From positions 744,001 to 808,000 of the forward strand of contig NZ_FNFN01000003.1 of NCBI RefSeq assembly GCF_900101045.1: a stretch of DNA of 64,000 nucleotides, written 5' to 3'. This stretch comes from Nocardioides sp. YR527 (GTDB taxonomy: Bacteria; Actinomycetota; Actinomycetes; Propionibacteriales; Nocardioidaceae). The notes below the pieces were generated by a model. It saw only the letters and a list, made by a program, of their open reading frames with translations. It was not told where the DNA came from and searched no databases. The position numbers and the translations under genes were made by a program. This document shows positions 44,795 to 53,713 of the stretch, piece after piece (positions within the stretch are counted from its first letter, which is position 1; each line of letters opens with the position of its first letter).

Positions 44795-45199
44795 ATGACT
44801 CGATGCATGGGGTGTGGGCAGGAACTGACCCAGCGCCACCAGAAGATCTATTGCAGCAACGCCTGCCAGATGCGGGTCAAGCAGAAGCGCATGGTCGAGG
44901 AGTGGCTGGCGACGGGGACAGGCAAGGCTCTCAGCAAGCGGCGCCACTGCATCCGCGACTATGTCCTGCAGCAGCAAGAAGGCCTTTGCGCGATCTGTGT
45001 GATCCGAGCGGAGTGGAACGGCCTGGAACTCGCTTTCGTGCTTGATCACATCGACGGCGATGCCTCGAACAACCGCCGCGATAACCTTCGGCTCCTGTGC
45101 CCGAACTGCGACAGCCAGCTCCCGACGTACAAGGCCAAGAACCGGGGGAGCGGCAGGGCCTGGCGCCGGCAGAGATACGCCGACGGCAAGTCCTACTGA
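44795..45199 (+). CDS. HNH endonuclease with N-terminal zinc finger
   Basis: 134 residues. An N-terminal zinc finger CMGCGQ...YCSNAC (CxxC...CxxxC) is followed by a basic helix and a C-terminal HNH module: CAIC, DHIDGDASNNRRDNLRLLCPNCD, which has the paired CxxC structural zinc and catalytic His/Asn/His-type residues. It begins 35 bp after tRNA-Thr, as mobile or phage-derived HNH genes often do. An in-frame GTG (44774) is an alternative start. There is no recombinase or other mobile gene around it. Its stop overlaps the pdxY stop region. Confidence 0.8.
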   Translation: MTRCMGCGQELTQRHQKIYCSNACQMRVKQKRMVEEWLATGTGKALSKRRHCIRDYVLQQQEGLCAICVIRAEWNGLELAFVLDHIDGDASNNRRDNLRLLCPNCDSQLPTYKAKNRGSGRAWRRQRYADGKSY

Positions 45200-46048
45200 T
45201 CAGCGGAGCTGGGTGACCTCGTACGTCGTCGGCGGGTTGGCGATGTCGTCCTGGGAGGCGATGAGCTCGAGCTCGCGGCGACCCGACTTCAGCGTCCGGT
45301 CGAGGATGGCGAAGAGGGTGTTGGCGGTGCGGCCCAGCGCGGCCGGGGTGGAGCCGGTCGAGAGCAGGTGGGAGAGGTAGACCGCGGCGGTGACGTCGCC
45401 GCCGCCGTTGGGGGAGATCGGGAGCAGCGGAGTGGTGACCGACCAGGCACCCTCGTCGGAGACCGCGACCAGGTCTATGTGGGTGGGGTCCTTGGTGATC
45501 ACCGAGGTGACGAGCACGTTCGACGGGCCGGACTCGCGGACGATGTCGACCGCGGCGAGCACCTCCTGGAGCGTGTCGGTGGTCTCGACGCCGGCGAGGA
45601 AGTTGAGCTCGAAGTGGTTGGGCGTGATGACGTCGGCGGCGGGCACGACCTGGTCGCGCATGAACTCCGGGATGCCCTCACGGACGAACATCCCGCGCCC
45701 GACGTCGCCCATCACCGGGTCGCAGCAGTAGAGGGCCCGCGGGTTGAGCGCCTTCACGCGGCGTACGGAATCCAGGACGATCGCGCCGACGGCCGGGTCG
45801 CCCTGGTAGCCGGACAGGACCGCGGAGACGGTGGAGAGACCGTCGCGCTCGGAGATCCCCTCGATGACCTCGGCGACCTGGTCGGCGGCCACGACCGGTC
45901 CACGCCACGCGCCGTAGCCGGTGTGGTTGGAGAAGTTGACCGTGAGCACGGGCCAGACCTCGTGACCGAGGCGCTGGATCGGGAAGACTGCCGCCGAGTT
46001 GCCGACGTAGCCGAAGGCCACGTGCGACTGGATGGAGAGGATCTGCAT
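45200..46048 (-). CDS. pdxY: Pyridoxal kinase
   Basis: 282 residues. Ribokinase-like fold: MQILSIQSHVAFGYVGNSAA opening, CDPVMGDVGRGMFV and the anion hole PISPNGGGDVTAAVYLSHLL, where the family usually has GTGD; here it reads GGGD. It phosphorylates pyridoxal in vitamin B6 salvage. The start at 46048 gives the canonical N-terminus. It is convergent with the HNH gene with no space between. Confidence 0.92.
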   Translation of the reverse strand: MQILSIQSHVAFGYVGNSAAVFPIQRLGHEVWPVLTVNFSNHTGYGAWRGPVVAADQVAEVIEGISERDGLSTVSAVLSGYQGDPAVGAIVLDSVRRVKALNPRALYCCDPVMGDVGRGMFVREGIPEFMRDQVVPAADVITPNHFELNFLAGVETTDTLQEVLAAVDIVRESGPSNVLVTSVITKDPTHIDLVAVSDEGAWSVTTPLLPISPNGGGDVTAAVYLSHLLSTGSTPAALGRTANTLFAILDRTLKSGRRELELIASQDDIANPPTTYEVTQLR

Positions 46049-46071
46049 GCAGCCAGTCTCCATCAGCTGGC

Positions 46072-46665
46072 TCAGGCAGCCTTCTTCCGGGGCGGGTCGT
46101 TGAGCAGCCAGGCCGCCAGCGCGCCGCCGATCGCGCCGAAGAGGTGGCCCTGCCAGGAGACGCCGGTCTGCCCGGGGAGTACGCCGAGCAGCAGGCTGCC
46201 CCAGACCAGGAAGATGAGCACGCCGATGACGATCTGGCCGACGCGGTGGTTGAACAGCCCGCGCAGGATCAGGTAGACCAGCCAGCCGAAGATCAGCATC
46301 GAGGTGCCGGCGGTGATGCTGCCCGGGGGCGACATCAGCCAGACGCCGACTCCTCCGACCACCCAGATGATGAGCGTCGCCACGATCCCGCGGCCGACGC
46401 CCGAGGCGAGCACCAGGAAGCTGAGAACGAGCGCGAACAGGGTGTTGCCGTAGAGGTGGGCCCAGCCGAAGTGGAGCACCGGGGCGAACACGATGCCGAG
46501 CAGGCCGGCGTCGGTGCGCGGCTGGATGCCGAGCGAGTCGAGCTGGTGTCCGCTGATGTAGTCGGTGGCCTCGAGCACCCACAGCAGCGCGACGAAGCCG
46601 AGCGACCACATGCCGGCCCGAATCCAGTCGGCGCGTTGGGGGCGCGTGGGAGAGTCCTGGCTCAC
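46072..46665 (-). CDS. Rhomboid family intramembrane serine protease
   Basis: 197 residues from GTG 46665, with six predicted helices. The catalytic pair is visible: GxS in ITAGTSMLIFGW and His in SWQGHLFGAIGGALAAW; HFGWAHLYGN is the conserved loop-1 His/Asn region. It cleaves membrane proteins in the bilayer. It is 23 bp upstream of pdxY. The targets are unknown. Confidence 0.9.
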   Translation of the reverse strand: MSQDSPTRPQRADWIRAGMWSLGFVALLWVLEATDYISGHQLDSLGIQPRTDAGLLGIVFAPVLHFGWAHLYGNTLFALVLSFLVLASGVGRGIVATLIIWVVGGVGVWLMSPPGSITAGTSMLIFGWLVYLILRGLFNHRVGQIVIGVLIFLVWGSLLLGVLPGQTGVSWQGHLFGAIGGALAAWLLNDPPRKKAA

Positions 46666-46679
46666 GCCTGAAATCTTAC

Positions 46680-47240
46680 CTACCGCTCCACAGCGGCGAG
46701 CCGTTGCTCGAGACTCTCGTAGAGGTAGGGGACGGCGGCCGGATGCGGTCCGGTCTCGTAGAGCTCGGTGGCGAGCCTCCGGGGAGACTCCCCGGTGTGG
46801 TCGGCCGCCCAGGTGCTGCCACCCCCGGTGATCCGCCCGCCGTCGAGGGGAAGCACCGCCTCGGCCGCCAGTGCGACCCAGCGTCCACCGCCGTCCTCGA
46901 GCCAGGCCACCGGAACGGCGTACGCCTCGCCCTCGGTCATGTCGGCGTCGAGGTCGATCCCGCGGCCGATCTGGTGGGCTCCCTGCCGGCTCCACAGGAT
47001 GGTCGTGACCTCGAGCCGGTCGGCGTCGTCAGGGTCAGGGGTGCCCAGGACGAGGTGGTCGGCGAAGGTCGCCCAGTCGCGTACGTCCGTCGCGGGGAAC
47101 TCCGGAGGCCCGGCCCGCTCCAGCAGGATCCGTCCGCCGATCACGGCTGCCCAGGTCGCCAGCAGGACGACGACGATGGTCCCGGCGATCTTGAGCCGGC
47201 GTGAGACCGCCAGCGTCGGTCCGGTCGCGTTCTCGCCCAC
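46680..47240 (-). CDS. Hypothetical membrane-anchored protein
   Basis: 186 residues. One N-terminal membrane helix (KIAGTIVVVLLATWAAVIGG, about 17-36) is followed by an extracellular domain of about 145 residues with no recognised family. The domain has AVPVAWLEDGGGRWVALAAEAVLPLDGG and a C-terminal amphipathic helix. It is 14 bp upstream of the rhomboid gene on the same strand, so it could be a client or partner. That is only a positional guess. Confidence 0.65.
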   Translation of the reverse strand: MGENATGPTLAVSRRLKIAGTIVVVLLATWAAVIGGRILLERAGPPEFPATDVRDWATFADHLVLGTPDPDDADRLEVTTILWSRQGAHQIGRGIDLDADMTEGEAYAVPVAWLEDGGGRWVALAAEAVLPLDGGRITGGGSTWAADHTGESPRRLATELYETGPHPAAVPYLYESLEQRLAAVER

Positions 47241-47275
47241 CTGACCCCCGTTTCAACGTGCCGATGAGGCCGATC

Positions 47276-47965
47276 CTAATCGGGAAGGGACCAGTCGACC
47301 GGGGAACCGCCCTGCTCGACCAGGAGGGCGTTGGCGCGGGAGAACGGCCGGGATCCGAAGAACCCCCGGCGTGCGGAGAGCGGCGAGGGGTGGACGGACT
47401 TGATCGCGGGGACCCCGTTGAGCCGCGGCTCGAGATTCTGCGCGTGCCTGCCCCACAGGATCGCCACCAGCGGTCCGCCGCGACGGCCGAGTACGTCGAT
47501 CGCTCGCCCGGTGACGTCCTCCCAGCCCTTCTTCGAGTGGGATGCGGGAGCTCCGGGGCGCACCGTCAGCGAGGTGTTGAGCAGCATCACCCCGCGGTCG
47601 GCCCAGGTCGAGAGGTCGCCGTGCTCGGGCACCTTCAGGTCGAGGTCGGTGGTCAGCTCGGCGTAGATGTTCTTCAGCGACGCCGGCAGGGGACGTACGT
47701 TCTTCTCGACCGCGAAGCTGAGCCCGATCGGGTGTCCGATGGTCGGGTAGGGGTCCTGGCCGACGATCAGGACGCGCACGTCCCGGAGCGGTCGCCGGAA
47801 GGCGTTGAAGATGCGGTCGCCGTCGGGAAGATAGGGACGCCTGGCCGCCAGCTCGTCGCGCAGGAAGCGGCCCATCTGCTCGATCTGCGGTTCGGCCGGC
47901 GCCAGCGCCTCGGCCCAGTCGGCTGCCATCAGGCCCTTGTCCACGAGTCCTGCCAGTGCGCTCAT
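47276..47965 (-). CDS. ung: Uracil-DNA glycosylase (family 1)
   Basis: 229 residues. Catalytic motif [17 protein letters not shown] with the water-activating Asp, the uracil pocket [11 protein letters not shown], and the DNA-intercalating [19 protein letters not shown]. Removes uracil from DNA. Normal length. It is divergent from the LLM gene. Confidence 0.96.
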   Translation of the reverse strand: MSALAGLVDKGLMAADWAEALAPAEPQIEQMGRFLRDELAARRPYLPDGDRIFNAFRRPLRDVRVLIVGQDPYPTIGHPIGLSFAVEKNVRPLPASLKNIYAELTTDLDLKVPEHGDLSTWADRGVMLLNTSLTVRPGAPASHSKKGWEDVTGRAIDVLGRRGGPLVAILWGRHAQNLEPRLNGVPAIKSVHPSPLSARRGFFGSRPFSRANALLVEQGGSPVDWSLPD

Positions 47966-48041
47966 AAATGATGAGGGTATCGGCTGGGACCGACGGTTAA
48001 GTTGTCCGTGGCACTCAGGTTGGACTCATCAAGGAGTAGAC

Positions 48042-49040
48042 ATGAAGTTCGGTTTCTTCGTCCCGCAGGGATGGCGCTTCGACCTCGTCGGGATCGACCC
48101 GGCGGACCAGTGGACGACGATGAAGGACTTGGCGATCCACGCCGACTCCGGGCCCTGGGAGAGCATCTGGGTCTACGACCATTTCCACACCACACCCGAG
48201 CCGTCCGACCAGGCGACCCACGAGGCCTGGTCGCTGATGGCGGGTATGGGCGCGGTGACGTCGCGGGTGCGCCTCGGGCAGATGTGCTCGTGCATGTCCT
48301 ACCGAAACCCGGCCTACCTGGCGAAGGTCGCCGCCACCGCCGACCACATCAGCGGCGGCCGGGTCGAGATGGGCATCGGCGCGGGCTGGTACGAGCACGA
48401 GTGGCGGGCCTACGGCTACGGCTTCCCCGCGGCGCGTGACCGCCTCGGGATGCTCCGCGAGGGCGTCCAGATCTTCCAGCAGGCCTGGACCAAGGGCGTC
48501 TCGTCGCTGGACGGGAAGTACTACCAGGTCGACGGCGCCATCTGTCAGCCGCTGCCGCTCCAGCAGGGCCGTTCCGGCATCCCGCTGTGGATCGCCGGCG
48601 GCGGCGAGAAGGTGACCCTCAAGATCGCGGCGCAGTACGCCGACTACACCAACTTCCTCGGTGACCCGGAGACCTTCAAGGCGAAGTCCGACATCCTGCG
48701 CGGCCACTGCGAGAGCCTCGGGCGCGACTTCGCGGAGATCACCCGCTCGTCGAACTTCAACGTGCTGCTCGGGGAGAACGACGCCGAGGTCGCCGAGAAG
48801 GTCAAGGCCTGGGAGGCGCGGCTGGTGCCGCACCTGGGCGCGGCCAGGGCGGCCGAGGTCGTCAACGGCGCCGTCGAGGGACCGACCTCCCTGGTCGGCA
48901 CCCCGGACCAGGCCGTGGAGAAGCTCAAGGTCGTGGAAGAGCTCGGGATGACGTACGCCATCGGCTACTTCGCCGACGCCGCCTACGACCGCTCCTCCAT
49001 CGAGCTCTTCGAGTCGCAGGTCATCCCCGAGCTCGCCTGA
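48042..49040 (+). CDS. LLM class F420-dependent oxidoreductase
   Basis: 332 residues. Luciferase-like barrel: MKFGFFVPQGW start, WVYDHFHTTPEPSD, GQMCSCMSYRNPAYLAKVAAT, RVEMGIGAGWYEHEWRAYG, and PLWIAGGGEKVTLKIAAQYAD. The pattern fits the actinobacterial F420-dependent group rather than FMN monooxygenases. AAGGAG precedes the ATG. Followed by an FMN glutamate-synthase-like gene after 64 bp. The substrate is unknown. Confidence 0.85.
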   Translation: MKFGFFVPQGWRFDLVGIDPADQWTTMKDLAIHADSGPWESIWVYDHFHTTPEPSDQATHEAWSLMAGMGAVTSRVRLGQMCSCMSYRNPAYLAKVAATADHISGGRVEMGIGAGWYEHEWRAYGYGFPAARDRLGMLREGVQIFQQAWTKGVSSLDGKYYQVDGAICQPLPLQQGRSGIPLWIAGGGEKVTLKIAAQYADYTNFLGDPETFKAKSDILRGHCESLGRDFAEITRSSNFNVLLGENDAEVAEKVKAWEARLVPHLGAARAAEVVNGAVEGPTSLVGTPDQAVEKLKVVEELGMTYAIGYFADAAYDRSSIELFESQVIPELA

Positions 49041-49104
49041 GCGACGCCCGGCGACACCGTCGCGGACTTTTACAACGAGGTGGCCGCCCGGTAGGAAGAC
49101 GTAC

Positions 49105-50655
49105 ATGAAGATGACGACCCTCCTCGGGGGAGTGGCAGTTGCCGCCGGCGTGGTCGCCGCGCGTGACCTGACCCAGCGCAAGCACGCGATCCTGCGGAAC
49201 TTCCCGGTGATCGGGCACGCGCGGTACCTGATGGAGAAGATCGGGCCGGAGCTGCGGCAGTACATCGTCGCCGACAACGACGAGGAGCGGCCCTTCAGCC
49301 GCGACCAGCGGCGCTGGGTCTACGCCTCGGCCAAGGAGCAGAACAACTACTTCGGCTTCGGCACCGACAACGACATCGAGCACACCCAGGGCCACATCCA
49401 CATCAAGCACCGTACGTTCGCCGACTCCCTGCCCGACGACCACGACCCGGCTGCCAAGCTCCCGTCGGCGAAGGTGCTCGGAGCGCCGCGCGGGCGCGCG
49501 AAGGCGTTCCGGCCGGAGTCGATCGTCAACATCTCGGCGATGTCGTTCGGGTCGCTGTCCGGGCCGGCGATCAAGGCGCTCAACCTGGGTGCACGCCGGG
49601 CCGGGGCGATGCACAACACCGGTGAGGGCGGCATCTCGCCCTACCACCTGGAAGGCGGCGCGGATCTGGTGATGCAGGTCGGCACCGCCTACTTCGGGTG
49701 CCGGAACGCCGACGGCACCTTCTCGATCGATCGGCTCAAGGAGCGGGTCGCCACCGCGCCGGTCAAGGCGATCGAGATCAAGCTCTCGCAGGGCGCCAAG
49801 CCCGGCCTCGGTGGACTGCTGCCGGCGGCCAAGGTGACCCCGGAGATCGCCGAGATCCGCGGCATCGAGCTCGGCAAGGACTGTGCCTCGCCGTCTCGGC
49901 ACTCCGCCTTCCACGACGTCGACTCGATGCTCGACTTCGTCGAGAAGATCGCCGCCGAGACCGGGGTACCGGTCGGCATCAAGTCGGCGGTCGGTGAGAT
50001 GGAGTTCTGGCAGGAGCTCGCCGGCCAGATGCGGTCGGGGGAGCGGGGCGTCGACTTCATCACCGTCGACGGCAGCGAGGGTGGCACCGGTGCCGCGCCG
50101 CTGATCTTCTCCGACGCGGTCGCGATGCCGTACCGGATCGGCTTCTCGCGGGTCTACGGCACGTTCGCAGAGCTCGGCCTGACCGACTCGGTCACCTTCA
50201 TCGGGTCGGCGAAGCTCGGCCTTCCGGAGAACGCCGCCGTCGCCTTCGCGCTCGGTGCCGACATGATCAACGTCGGCCGCGAGGCGATGATGTCGATCGG
50301 CTGCATCCAGGCTCAGAAGTGCCATGACGACACCTGTCCGACCGGCGTCGCCACGCAGAGCAAGTGGCTCTCCGGCGGTCTCGACCCGCTGGACAAGGGC
50401 GATCGCTGTGCCAGCTATCTCAGGACCCTGCGCAGGGAGCTGACGAAGGTCTCCGCCGCCGTCGGCGTCGCCCACCCCGGCCTCCTCACGCCGCACGACA
50501 TCGAGGTCATGAACGGCGACTACGAGTCACGCACCCTCGCCGGCGTCTACGGCTACAAGGACCACTGGGGCGCCCTCGGCCCCGATGTGGCCCGCGAGCT
50601 CCTCGCGGTCGTGCAACCGCACCGCACGTTCAACGAGAAGCCGGCCACCGCCTGA
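49105..50655 (+). CDS. FMN-binding glutamate synthase family protein
   Basis: 516 residues. A short N-terminal hydrophobic stretch (about 5-20) precedes the glutamate synthase alpha-subunit central/FMN domain: ISAMSFGSLSGPAIKALN, NTGEGGISPYH, KPGLGGLLPAAKV, GSEGGTGAAPLIF, and a 3Fe-4S Cys cluster motif C-x5-CHDDTCPTGVATQ. There is no amidotransferase domain, so it is not a complete GltB. Such proteins are of uncertain function; NH3-dependent or other amine chemistry is possible. Confidence 0.88.
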   Translation: MKMTTLLGGVAVAAGVVAARDLTQRKHAILRNFPVIGHARYLMEKIGPELRQYIVADNDEERPFSRDQRRWVYASAKEQNNYFGFGTDNDIEHTQGHIHIKHRTFADSLPDDHDPAAKLPSAKVLGAPRGRAKAFRPESIVNISAMSFGSLSGPAIKALNLGARRAGAMHNTGEGGISPYHLEGGADLVMQVGTAYFGCRNADGTFSIDRLKERVATAPVKAIEIKLSQGAKPGLGGLLPAAKVTPEIAEIRGIELGKDCASPSRHSAFHDVDSMLDFVEKIAAETGVPVGIKSAVGEMEFWQELAGQMRSGERGVDFITVDGSEGGTGAAPLIFSDAVAMPYRIGFSRVYGTFAELGLTDSVTFIGSAKLGLPENAAVAFALGADMINVGREAMMSIGCIQAQKCHDDTCPTGVATQSKWLSGGLDPLDKGDRCASYLRTLRRELTKVSAAVGVAHPGLLTPHDIEVMNGDYESRTLAGVYGYKDHWGALGPDVARELLAVVQPHRTFNEKPATA

Positions 50656-50665
50656 GAGCCGAGGC

Positions 50666-50762
50666 GTCACCCCCGCAGGCCGAGACGTCACTCGCGTCGG
50701 CCGAGTTGGCGCCCGATGCCGACTCGACCGACGCAGCTGACGTCTCGGCCTGCGGGGGTGAC
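50666..50762. terminator. Large two-stage cruciform between convergent genes
   Basis: Perfect 25-bp arms (50666-50690 and 50738-50762) enclose a second inverted repeat (GCGTCGG...CCGACGC, 15 of 17 paired). It contains 27 bases identical to 29919-29945. It lies between the stops at 50655 and 50769 and should terminate both. Confidence 0.8.
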
Positions 50763-50768
50763 TTCTCG

Positions 50769-51791
50769 TCAGGCCTCGGTGGCGTAGCGGGCGCCGATGG
50801 ACTCGCGGATCATGTCCATCTGGCGCATCAGGCTGAGCGTCTGGCTGTGGGGCACCAGCGGGGACTCCAGGAGGCCCTCGCGCAGGCAGCGCTGCACCTC
50901 GACGATCTCGTTGCCGTACGCAGCGCCGATGACGGGCTCGTCGCCGACGATCTCGACGGGCTCGTCACCGTTGGCGGGCTTGAAGACCGCCGAGGACGGG
51001 TGGTGGAAGTCGGTCAGCTCGATGCGGCCCTGGTCGGTGGCGATGGCGGCCGAGCGTGAGGAGTAGGAGGTGACCGAGGAGACCATGGTGGAGAGCTCGT
51101 TGCCGGCGTACTTCCCGGTCATCACCAGGTCGAGGTCGAAGGTGGCGCCGTCGGCACCCTCGCCGAGGTTGGCCTGAGCGGTCAGCGCTCGGGCCTCGCC
51201 GAAGAGCAGGTGGGCGAAGGTGAGCGGGTAGATGCCCATGTCGAGCAGCGCGCTGGCGCCGAGGGCGGGGTCGAGGAGGCGCTGGTTCTGCTCGGGGTCG
51301 GCGACGAAGCCGAGCTCGGCGTGTACGTGACGGGGGACCCCGAAGCGGCCCGACTTCACGTCGGTGACGAGGCGCCGGATGATCGGGTTGGTCGCCATCC
51401 ACATGGCCTCCATGAGGAACAGCTTCTTGGAGGTGGCCAGGTCGACCATCGTCTGCGAGTCGGCGGCGTTGAGGGTCAGCGCCTTCTCGCACAGCACGTG
51501 CTTGCCGGCGTTGAGCACGAGGGTGGCGTGCTCGAGGTGGTGGGAGTGGGGGGAGGCGATGTAGACGACGTCGACGCCCTCGTCCGCGGCCAGCTCCTCA
51601 TAGGAGCCGTGCGTGCGGACCGGGCCGTGTGTCTCGTACTCCTTCGCGAACGTGTCCGCGGACTCCTTGCTGCGTGAGCCGACGGCCACGAGGCGACCGT
51701 CGGGGACGAGCATCAGATCGGTGGCTAGGGAGTGGGCGATCCGGCCGGTGCCGAGAATTCCCCACCTGATCGGGTCAGAGTTGGTGGTCAC
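50769..51791 (-). CDS. Gfo/Idh/MocA family oxidoreductase
   Basis: 340 residues from GTG. NAD(P)-binding GILGTGRIAHSLATDL and VAVGSRS, then VYIASPHSHHLEHA and the catalytic-type EKALTLNAAD (EKP variant with Ala), and the C-terminal beta-sheet domain with DMGIYPLTFAHLLFG. It resembles trans-1,2-dihydrobenzene-1,2-diol or sugar dehydrogenases. It is 27 bp downstream of otsA on the same strand and may be cotranscribed with it. Confidence 0.87.
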   Translation of the reverse strand: MTTNSDPIRWGILGTGRIAHSLATDLMLVPDGRLVAVGSRSKESADTFAKEYETHGPVRTHGSYEELAADEGVDVVYIASPHSHHLEHATLVLNAGKHVLCEKALTLNAADSQTMVDLATSKKLFLMEAMWMATNPIIRRLVTDVKSGRFGVPRHVHAELGFVADPEQNQRLLDPALGASALLDMGIYPLTFAHLLFGEARALTAQANLGEGADGATFDLDLVMTGKYAGNELSTMVSSVTSYSSRSAAIATDQGRIELTDFHHPSSAVFKPANGDEPVEIVGDEPVIGAAYGNEIVEVQRCLREGLLESPLVPHSQTLSLMRQMDMIRESIGARYATEA

Positions 51792-51818
51792 GCCTCGACT
51801 CTAGCCACCTGGGAGGGT

Positions 51819-53246
51819 CTAGTGGGCGTTGGGCGGGAGCACGTTCTTGGTGTGGCTCCCCTCCACGGCGGCGAGCTCCTCGAGGAAGGTGTCGGCCCAG
51901 TGGCGTACGTCCTTGGAGGCGACCTGCTTGCGCATGGCCCTCATCCGCCGGGTCAGCTCCTTCGGCTCGGCCTGGTAGGCCTCGAGCAGCGCGGCCTTCA
52001 TGCCGTTGATGTCGTAGGGGTTCACGAGCCATGCCTGGCGCAGCTCCTCGGCCGCTCCGGCGAACTCGGAGAGCACGAGGGCGCCGTCGTTGTCGTAGCG
52101 GCAGGCGACGTACTCCTTCGCGACCAGGTTCATGCCGTCGCGGTAGGGGGTGACGACCATGATGTCGGCGGCGCGGTAGAGCGCGGCCATCTCCGCTCGG
52201 GGGAGCGAGGTGTGGAGGTAGGAGATCGCGGGGCGGCCGATGCGGCCGAGATCGCCGTTGAGGCGGCCTACGAGGCGGTCGATGTCGTCGCGCAGCTTGC
52301 GGTACTGCTCGACGCGCTCGCGCGAGGGCACCGCCACTTGGACGAAGATCGCGTCCTCGACGTCGAGCTCGGTGTCGCGGATCATCTCGCCGTAGGCACG
52401 CAGCCGGGCGTAGATGCCCTTGGTGTAGTCGAGCCGGTCGACGCCGAGCAGGATCTTCTTCGGGTCGCCGAGCTGCTGGCGGATCTCCTTGGCACGCTGA
52501 TTGATGGCCTCGTCGTGGGCCATCTCGTCGAAACCGACGAAGTCGATCGAGATCGGGAAGGCGGCCGCGTGCACGGTGCGCCCGTCGGGGAGATAGACCA
52601 GGTCACGGTGGGTCTTGTGGCCGACGCGCTGACGCACCAGGCGGACGAAGTTCTGGGCCGCCTGGGGGAGCTGGAAGCCGACGAGGTCGGCGCCGAGGAG
52701 GCCCTCGAGGAGCTGGCGGCGCCAGGGGACCTGCTGGAAGAGCTCGGCCGGAGGGAACGGGATGTGCAGGTAGAAACCGATGCGCAGGTCGGGGCGGAGC
52801 TCGCGCAGCATCTGCGGGACCAGCTGGAGCTGGTAGTCCTGGACCCAGACTGTCGCGCCCTTCGCGGCGACCTCGGCGCACTTCTCGGCGAACCGCTGGT
52901 TGACGCGCTGGTAGCCGTCCCACCACTCGCGGTGGAACTCCGGCTTGGCCACGACGTCGTGGTAGAGCGGCCACAAGGTGCCGTTGGAGAAGCCCTCGTA
53001 GTGCTCCTGGATGTCCTCGGCGGTCATCGTCATCGGCAGCAGGTGGAGCCCGTCGTCCTCGAACGGCTCGAGGTCCTCGTCGGTGCCGCCGGGCCAGCCG
53101 ATCCAGACGCCGTCGTTGGCGCGCAGGACGGGCTCGAGGGCGCTGACCAGGCCTCCGGGGGAGCGTCGCCACGCTTTCGTGCCGTCCGGCATCTCCACTC
53201 GATCGACGGGGAGCCGATTGGCCACGATTACCAGGTCAGCCTGCAC
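51819..53246 (-). CDS. otsA: Trehalose-6-phosphate synthase
   Basis: 475 residues from GTG 53246. GT20 enzyme joining UDP-glucose and glucose-6-phosphate. Signatures: ANRLPVDRVEM, SPGGLVSALEPVLRANDGVWIGWPG, VQDYQLQLVPQMLRELRPDLRIGFYLHIPFPP, GVDRLDYTKGI, and SEFAGAAEEL. It is divergent from the DUF3263 gene; otsB lies 1.1 kb to the right, so the pathway is complete here. The product is a stress protectant, complementing ectoine. Confidence 0.95.
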   Translation of the reverse strand: MQADLVIVANRLPVDRVEMPDGTKAWRRSPGGLVSALEPVLRANDGVWIGWPGGTDEDLEPFEDDGLHLLPMTMTAEDIQEHYEGFSNGTLWPLYHDVVAKPEFHREWWDGYQRVNQRFAEKCAEVAAKGATVWVQDYQLQLVPQMLRELRPDLRIGFYLHIPFPPAELFQQVPWRRQLLEGLLGADLVGFQLPQAAQNFVRLVRQRVGHKTHRDLVYLPDGRTVHAAAFPISIDFVGFDEMAHDEAINQRAKEIRQQLGDPKKILLGVDRLDYTKGIYARLRAYGEMIRDTELDVEDAIFVQVAVPSRERVEQYRKLRDDIDRLVGRLNGDLGRIGRPAISYLHTSLPRAEMAALYRAADIMVVTPYRDGMNLVAKEYVACRYDNDGALVLSEFAGAAEELRQAWLVNPYDINGMKAALLEAYQAEPKELTRRMRAMRKQVASKDVRHWADTFLEELAAVEGSHTKNVLPPNAH

Positions 53247-53416
53247 ATCTCCGACTCTAATGGACCGGGGCCAGGTTCGGCGCGGTGTCGTTCCGCCAGT
53301 GACTTCCGGCCCCGAACGGAATACCTGTCGAGTAACACGCCGACAGGGTGAACCACAGCGGTGTAGTTCGGCGCGTTAGGGTGTGGTCAGATGCAGACGA
53401 CACCGGGGGACGAGGA

Positions 53417-53713
53417 ATGAGCGCTGTCAACGTGCAGGTCACAGGCCCAGGCGAGGACCCCGCGAGCCTCAGCGAGCGTGACAAGCAGATCCTCGACTTC
53501 GAGCGTCAGTGGTGGAAGTACGCCGGCGCCAAGGAAGCCGCTGTGCGCGAGGCGTTCAACATGTCCGCCACCCGTTACTACCAGGTGCTCAACGCTCTCA
53601 TCGACAAGCCGGAGGCCCTCGAGGCCGACCCCCTGCTGGTACGCCGCCTGCGTCGGCTCCGCGCGGCCCGGCAGCGTCAGCGCTCGGCGAGACGGCTCGG
53701 TTTCGAGGTCTGA
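53417..53713 (+). CDS. DUF3263 protein
   Basis: 98 residues. RDKQILDFERQWWKYAGAKEAAVREAFNMSATRYYQVLNALID is the diagnostic DUF3263 helix-turn-helix-like block, and the C-terminus is very basic (RRLRRLRAARQRQRSARRLG). Probably a small DNA-binding protein. It directly precedes the LytR_C gene, as in many actinobacteria. GAGGA precedes the ATG. Confidence 0.85.
   Translation: MSAVNVQVTGPGEDPASLSERDKQILDFERQWWKYAGAKEAAVREAFNMSATRYYQVLNALIDKPEALEADPLLVRRLRRLRAARQRQRSARRLGFEV

Noticed and set aside
44795..45199. Integrated phage or genomic island at tRNA-Thr
   Set aside because: There is no integrase and no duplicated tRNA 3' end was found; housekeeping genes resume directly after the HNH gene.
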